A stretch of DNA of 64,000 nucleotides from Micromonospora craniellae (GTDB lineage: Bacteria; Actinomycetota; Actinomycetes; Mycobacteriales; Micromonosporaceae): assembly GCF_014764405.1 (NCBI RefSeq), contig NZ_CP061725.1, forward strand, positions 682,001-746,000, written 5' to 3'. This document shows, in pieces, positions 61,609-64,000 of the stretch. The translations under genes were made by a program, and so were the position numbers. The notes beneath the pieces are model-generated. The model saw only the letters and a program-made list of their open reading frames with translations. It was not told the DNA's origin and searched no databases. Every line of letters starts with the position of its first letter. Position 1 is the stretch's first letter.

Positions 61609-63708
61609 ATGGCCGGGCTGAGAAACACACTACGCAGGACACGATGGCGGTTCGGCCTGGTCACCAGCGGGATAGCGGTGTTACTGGCCGGCGTCGGCCT
61701 GGTCAACGCGGGCGCGGCCCACGCCGCCGCAGGCTGCCGGGTGGTCTATTCCGCCCCCAGCCAGTGGCCCGGCGGCTTCACCGCCAACGTCGACCTGACA
61801 AACCTCGGCGACCCGGTCAACGGCTGGCGGCTGACCTGGACGTTCCCCTCCGGCCAGCGGGTGACCCAGGCGTGGAACGCCACCGTCACCTCGTCCGGCA
61901 ACGACGTGACGGCCACCAACGTCGGCTACAACGCCGCCATCGGCACCAACCAGAGCGTCTCCTTCGGCTTCAACGGCAGCTACACCGGCACCAACACCGC
62001 GCCGACGTCGTTCGCGCTCAACGGCGTCACCTGCACCGGGAGCGTCGGCCCGACCACCCCGCCGCCGACCACCCCGCCCCCCACCACGCCGCCGCCGACC
62101 ACCCCGCCGCCGACCGGTGACGCGATGGCGTACGTGGCCGCGATGCAGCCCGGCTGGAACCTCGGCAACACCCTCGACGCGGTCGGCGACGACGAGACCG
62201 CCTGGGGCAACCCCCGGGTCACCGCGGCGCAGCTCGACGCCATCCGGGCCCAGGGCTTCAACAGCATCCGACTCCCGATCACCTGGAGCAACCGGCACGG
62301 CCCCGCGCCCTCGTACACGATCGACGCCGCCTGGTTGAACCGGATCAAGGAGGTCGTCGGCTGGGCGCTGGACGACGGCTTCTACGTAATGATCAACATT
62401 CACCACGACTCGTGGCAGTGGATCCACGAGATGCCGACCAACCGCACCACGGTCCTCAACCGCTACAACGCGCTCTGGACCCAGATCGCCGCCGCGTTCC
62501 GGGACTCCTCGCCGAAACTGCACTTCGAGAGCGTCAACGAGCCGCAGTTCGCCAACAGCTCCGGCGACGCGCAGAACGCGCAACTCCTGCACGAGCTGAA
62601 CACCTCGTTCCACCGGATCGTGCGCGCCTCCGGCGGCGGCAACGCCACCCGGATGCTGGTCCTGCCGACCCTGCACACCTCCTCCGACCAGCCCCGCATA
62701 GACGAGCTGGTGAGCACCTTCACCCAGCTGAACGACCGCAACCTGATCGCCACCGTGCACTTCTACGGCTACTGGCCGTTCAGCGTGAACGTCGCCGGTG
62801 GCACCCGGTTCGACGCGGTCACCCAGCAGGACCTGGTCGACCGGTTCGACCGGGTGCACAACGCCTTCGTCGCCCGGAACATCCCGGTCGTCATCGGCGA
62901 GTACGGGCTGCTCGGCTTCGACCGGCACACCGGCACCGTGCAGCAGGGCGAGAAGCTCAAGTTCTTCGAGTTCCTCGGTCACTACGCCCGCACCAAGCGG
63001 ATCACCACCCAGCTCTGGGACAACGGCCAGCACTTCGACCGGGTCGCCTTCCGATGGAAGGACGCCGAACTGTTCGCCCAGATCAAGTCGAGCTGGACGA
63101 CCCGCTCCGGCACCGCCTCCGCCGACCAGGTGTACGTGCCGCGTACCGGCTCGGTCACCGCCAAGTCGCTCACGCTGAACCTGAACGGCACCACCTTCTC
63201 GGGGCTGCGGCAGGGGACCACCAACCTGTCGCAGGGCGCCGACTACACCGTCTCCGGCAACCAGCTCACGCTGACCGCGAGCGCGCTGACCCGGCTGGTC
63301 GGCAGCCGGGCGTACGGCGTCAACGCCACCCTGCACGCCCGGTTCTCCACCGGCGTACCGTGGCGGATCGACATCATCACGTACGACCCGCCGGTGCTGT
63401 CGAACGCCACCGGGTCCACCGAGGCGTTCGCGATCCCGACCCAGTTCCGGGGCGACCAGCTCGCCACCATGGAGGCGAAGTACGCCGACGGCAGCAACGC
63501 CGGCCCGCACGACTGGACGTCGTACAAGGAGTTCGACGTCACCTTCGCCCCCGACTACACCGGCAACCGGATCAGCCTGACCCCCACCTTCTTCGGTGAG
63601 GTACGCGACGGCGCCCCGGTCACCCTCACCTTCCACTTCTGGAGCGGTGCACAGGTGACCTACCGCGTCACCAAGTCCGGCAGCAGCGTCACCGGCGTCA
63701 CCGGCTGA
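61609..63708 (+). CDS. Secreted multidomain endoglucanase (CBM2-GH5-X2/CBM46-like)
   Basis: The 699-residue protein starts with a signal peptide (to about residue 40, AGAAHAAAG). A CBM2 cellulose-binding domain follows (CRVVYSAPSQWPGGFTANV, NGWRLTWTF), then a TTPPP repeat linker near residues 147-168 and a GH5 catalytic domain (about 170-500). The catalytic acid is E311 in FESVNEPQF and the nucleophile E431 in VVIGEYGLLG. The C-terminal part has an X2-type immunoglobulin-like module (about 505-590) and a CBM46-like module to the end, as in GH5_4 enzymes. AAGGAG precedes the ATG. It cleaves beta-1,4-glucan outside the cell. Confidence 0.93.
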   Translation: MAGLRNTLRRTRWRFGLVTSGIAVLLAGVGLVNAGAAHAAAGCRVVYSAPSQWPGGFTANVDLTNLGDPVNGWRLTWTFPSGQRVTQAWNATVTSSGNDVTATNVGYNAAIGTNQSVSFGFNGSYTGTNTAPTSFALNGVTCTGSVGPTTPPPTTPPPTTPPPTTPPPTGDAMAYVAAMQPGWNLGNTLDAVGDDETAWGNPRVTAAQLDAIRAQGFNSIRLPITWSNRHGPAPSYTIDAAWLNRIKEVVGWALDDGFYVMINIHHDSWQWIHEMPTNRTTVLNRYNALWTQIAAAFRDSSPKLHFESVNEPQFANSSGDAQNAQLLHELNTSFHRIVRASGGGNATRMLVLPTLHTSSDQPRIDELVSTFTQLNDRNLIATVHFYGYWPFSVNVAGGTRFDAVTQQDLVDRFDRVHNAFVARNIPVVIGEYGLLGFDRHTGTVQQGEKLKFFEFLGHYARTKRITTQLWDNGQHFDRVAFRWKDAELFAQIKSSWTTRSGTASADQVYVPRTGSVTAKSLTLNLNGTTFSGLRQGTTNLSQGADYTVSGNQLTLTASALTRLVGSRAYGVNATLHARFSTGVPWRIDIITYDPPVLSNATGSTEAFAIPTQFRGDQLATMEAKYADGSNAGPHDWTSYKEFDVTFAPDYTGNRISLTPTFFGEVRDGAPVTLTFHFWSGAQVTYRVTKSGSSVTGVTG

Positions 63709-63713
63709 GAATC

Positions 63714-63747
63714 GGCGCCACCGGCCGCCCGGGCGGCCGGTGGCGCC
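63714..63747 (+). terminator. 34-bp perfect palindrome after the cellulase
   Basis: A 17-base arm beginning GGCGCCACCGGCC is followed directly by its exact complement, 5 bases after the cellulase stop. It should fold as a strong terminator. Confidence 0.8.
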
Positions 63748-63766
63748 CACCGGTCATCATGGACGC

Positions 63767-64000
63767 ATGATACGATTCGTGCTGAACGTGTTGTGGCTCA
63801 TCTTCGGCGGCGGGATCGTGCTGGCGATCGGGTACGGCATCGCGGCACTGATTTGCTTCGTGCTCGTCGTCACCATCCCGTTCGGCGTCGCGTCGCTGCG
63901 GCTTGCGTCGTACTCGCTGTGGCCATTCGGCCGCACCCTGGTGCCGAAGCCGGGTGTCGGCGTGGCCTCCGGCATCGCCAACGTCATCTGGGTCGTCCTG
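63767..64000 (+). CDS. YccF-like inner membrane protein, cut by window end
   Basis: The visible 78 residues start MIRFVLNVLWLIFGGGIVLA and continue with LVVTIPFGVASLRLASYSLW and PFGRTLVP. This is the YccF (DUF307) pattern of a short repeat with two membrane helices. The second half lies beyond the window. Its function is unknown; it is usually a single small membrane protein. Confidence 0.85.
   Translation, partial: MIRFVLNVLWLIFGGGIVLAIGYGIAALICFVLVVTIPFGVASLRLASYSLWPFGRTLVPKPGVGVASGIANVIWVVL

Overview
The window is very GC-rich (third codon positions almost all G or C) with GTG and TTG starts, a DivIVA/Scy-like polar-growth protein, an Xre-DUF397 pair, GlgE and an IdeR/DmdR-type iron box. 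It looks like the chromosome of a mycelial actinomycete, most probably Micromonosporaceae such as Micromonospora. That is an inference from gene content; no rRNA is present.

Layout. 1-7.6 kb: a small GntR regulator, an overlapping glgE-glgB pair for alpha-glucan synthesis, a repeat-rich spacer, a frameshifted secreted-protein relic, an App1-like phosphatase and yaaA. 7.7-11.6 kb: an unknown protein, a TAXI-type binding lipoprotein, and a convergent histidine kinase/response regulator pair whose 3' end overlaps it. 11.8-35.9 kb: a large cell-surface polymer locus. It holds two membrane-anchored CDP-polyol phosphotransferases, a bifunctional CDP-ribitol synthase, a TagGH/Wzm-Wzt-type ABC exporter beside a TetR gene, several GT-C, GT2 and GT4 enzymes, and a dispersed four-enzyme set (UDP-HexNAc 6-dehydrogenase, Gfo/Idh 3-dehydrogenase, DegT aminotransferase, hexapeptide N-acetyltransferase). 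That set matches the known route to UDP-2,3-diacetamido-2,3-dideoxy-hexuronic acid. The inferred product is a ribitol-phosphate (teichoic-type) wall polymer carrying a diacetamido-uronic acid.

35.9-38.7 kb: an array of five small ORFs facing away from an Xre/DUF397 pair. 38.8-40.2 kb: a 25-bp perfect palindrome and a secreted C39-like peptidase whose leader carries a clear c-di-AMP (ydaO) riboswitch. 40.5-44.6 kb: an acyltransferase, a polysaccharide pyruvyltransferase, and a graveyard of gene pieces that includes pieces of pseI and pseB, which looks like a decayed pseudaminic-acid locus. 44.6-49.9 kb: parE-parC, with an intein in ParE and an unusual codon-usage patch in parC exactly at the classic GyrA intein site.

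50-64 kb: hydrolase relics, small conserved genes, a 2H phosphoesterase, and an iron-regulated siderophore operon (ATPase, binding lipoprotein, fused FhuB-type permease, siderophore-interacting reductase) behind an iron box. Then come the DivIVA-like coiled-coil gene, a shrunken LuxR/LAL regulator, a lipoprotein relic, a secreted CBM2-GH5 cellulase, and the start of a YccF-like membrane protein cut by the window edge.

Gene relics are unusually common: at least eight separate pieces. Perfect GC hairpins mark most operon ends.
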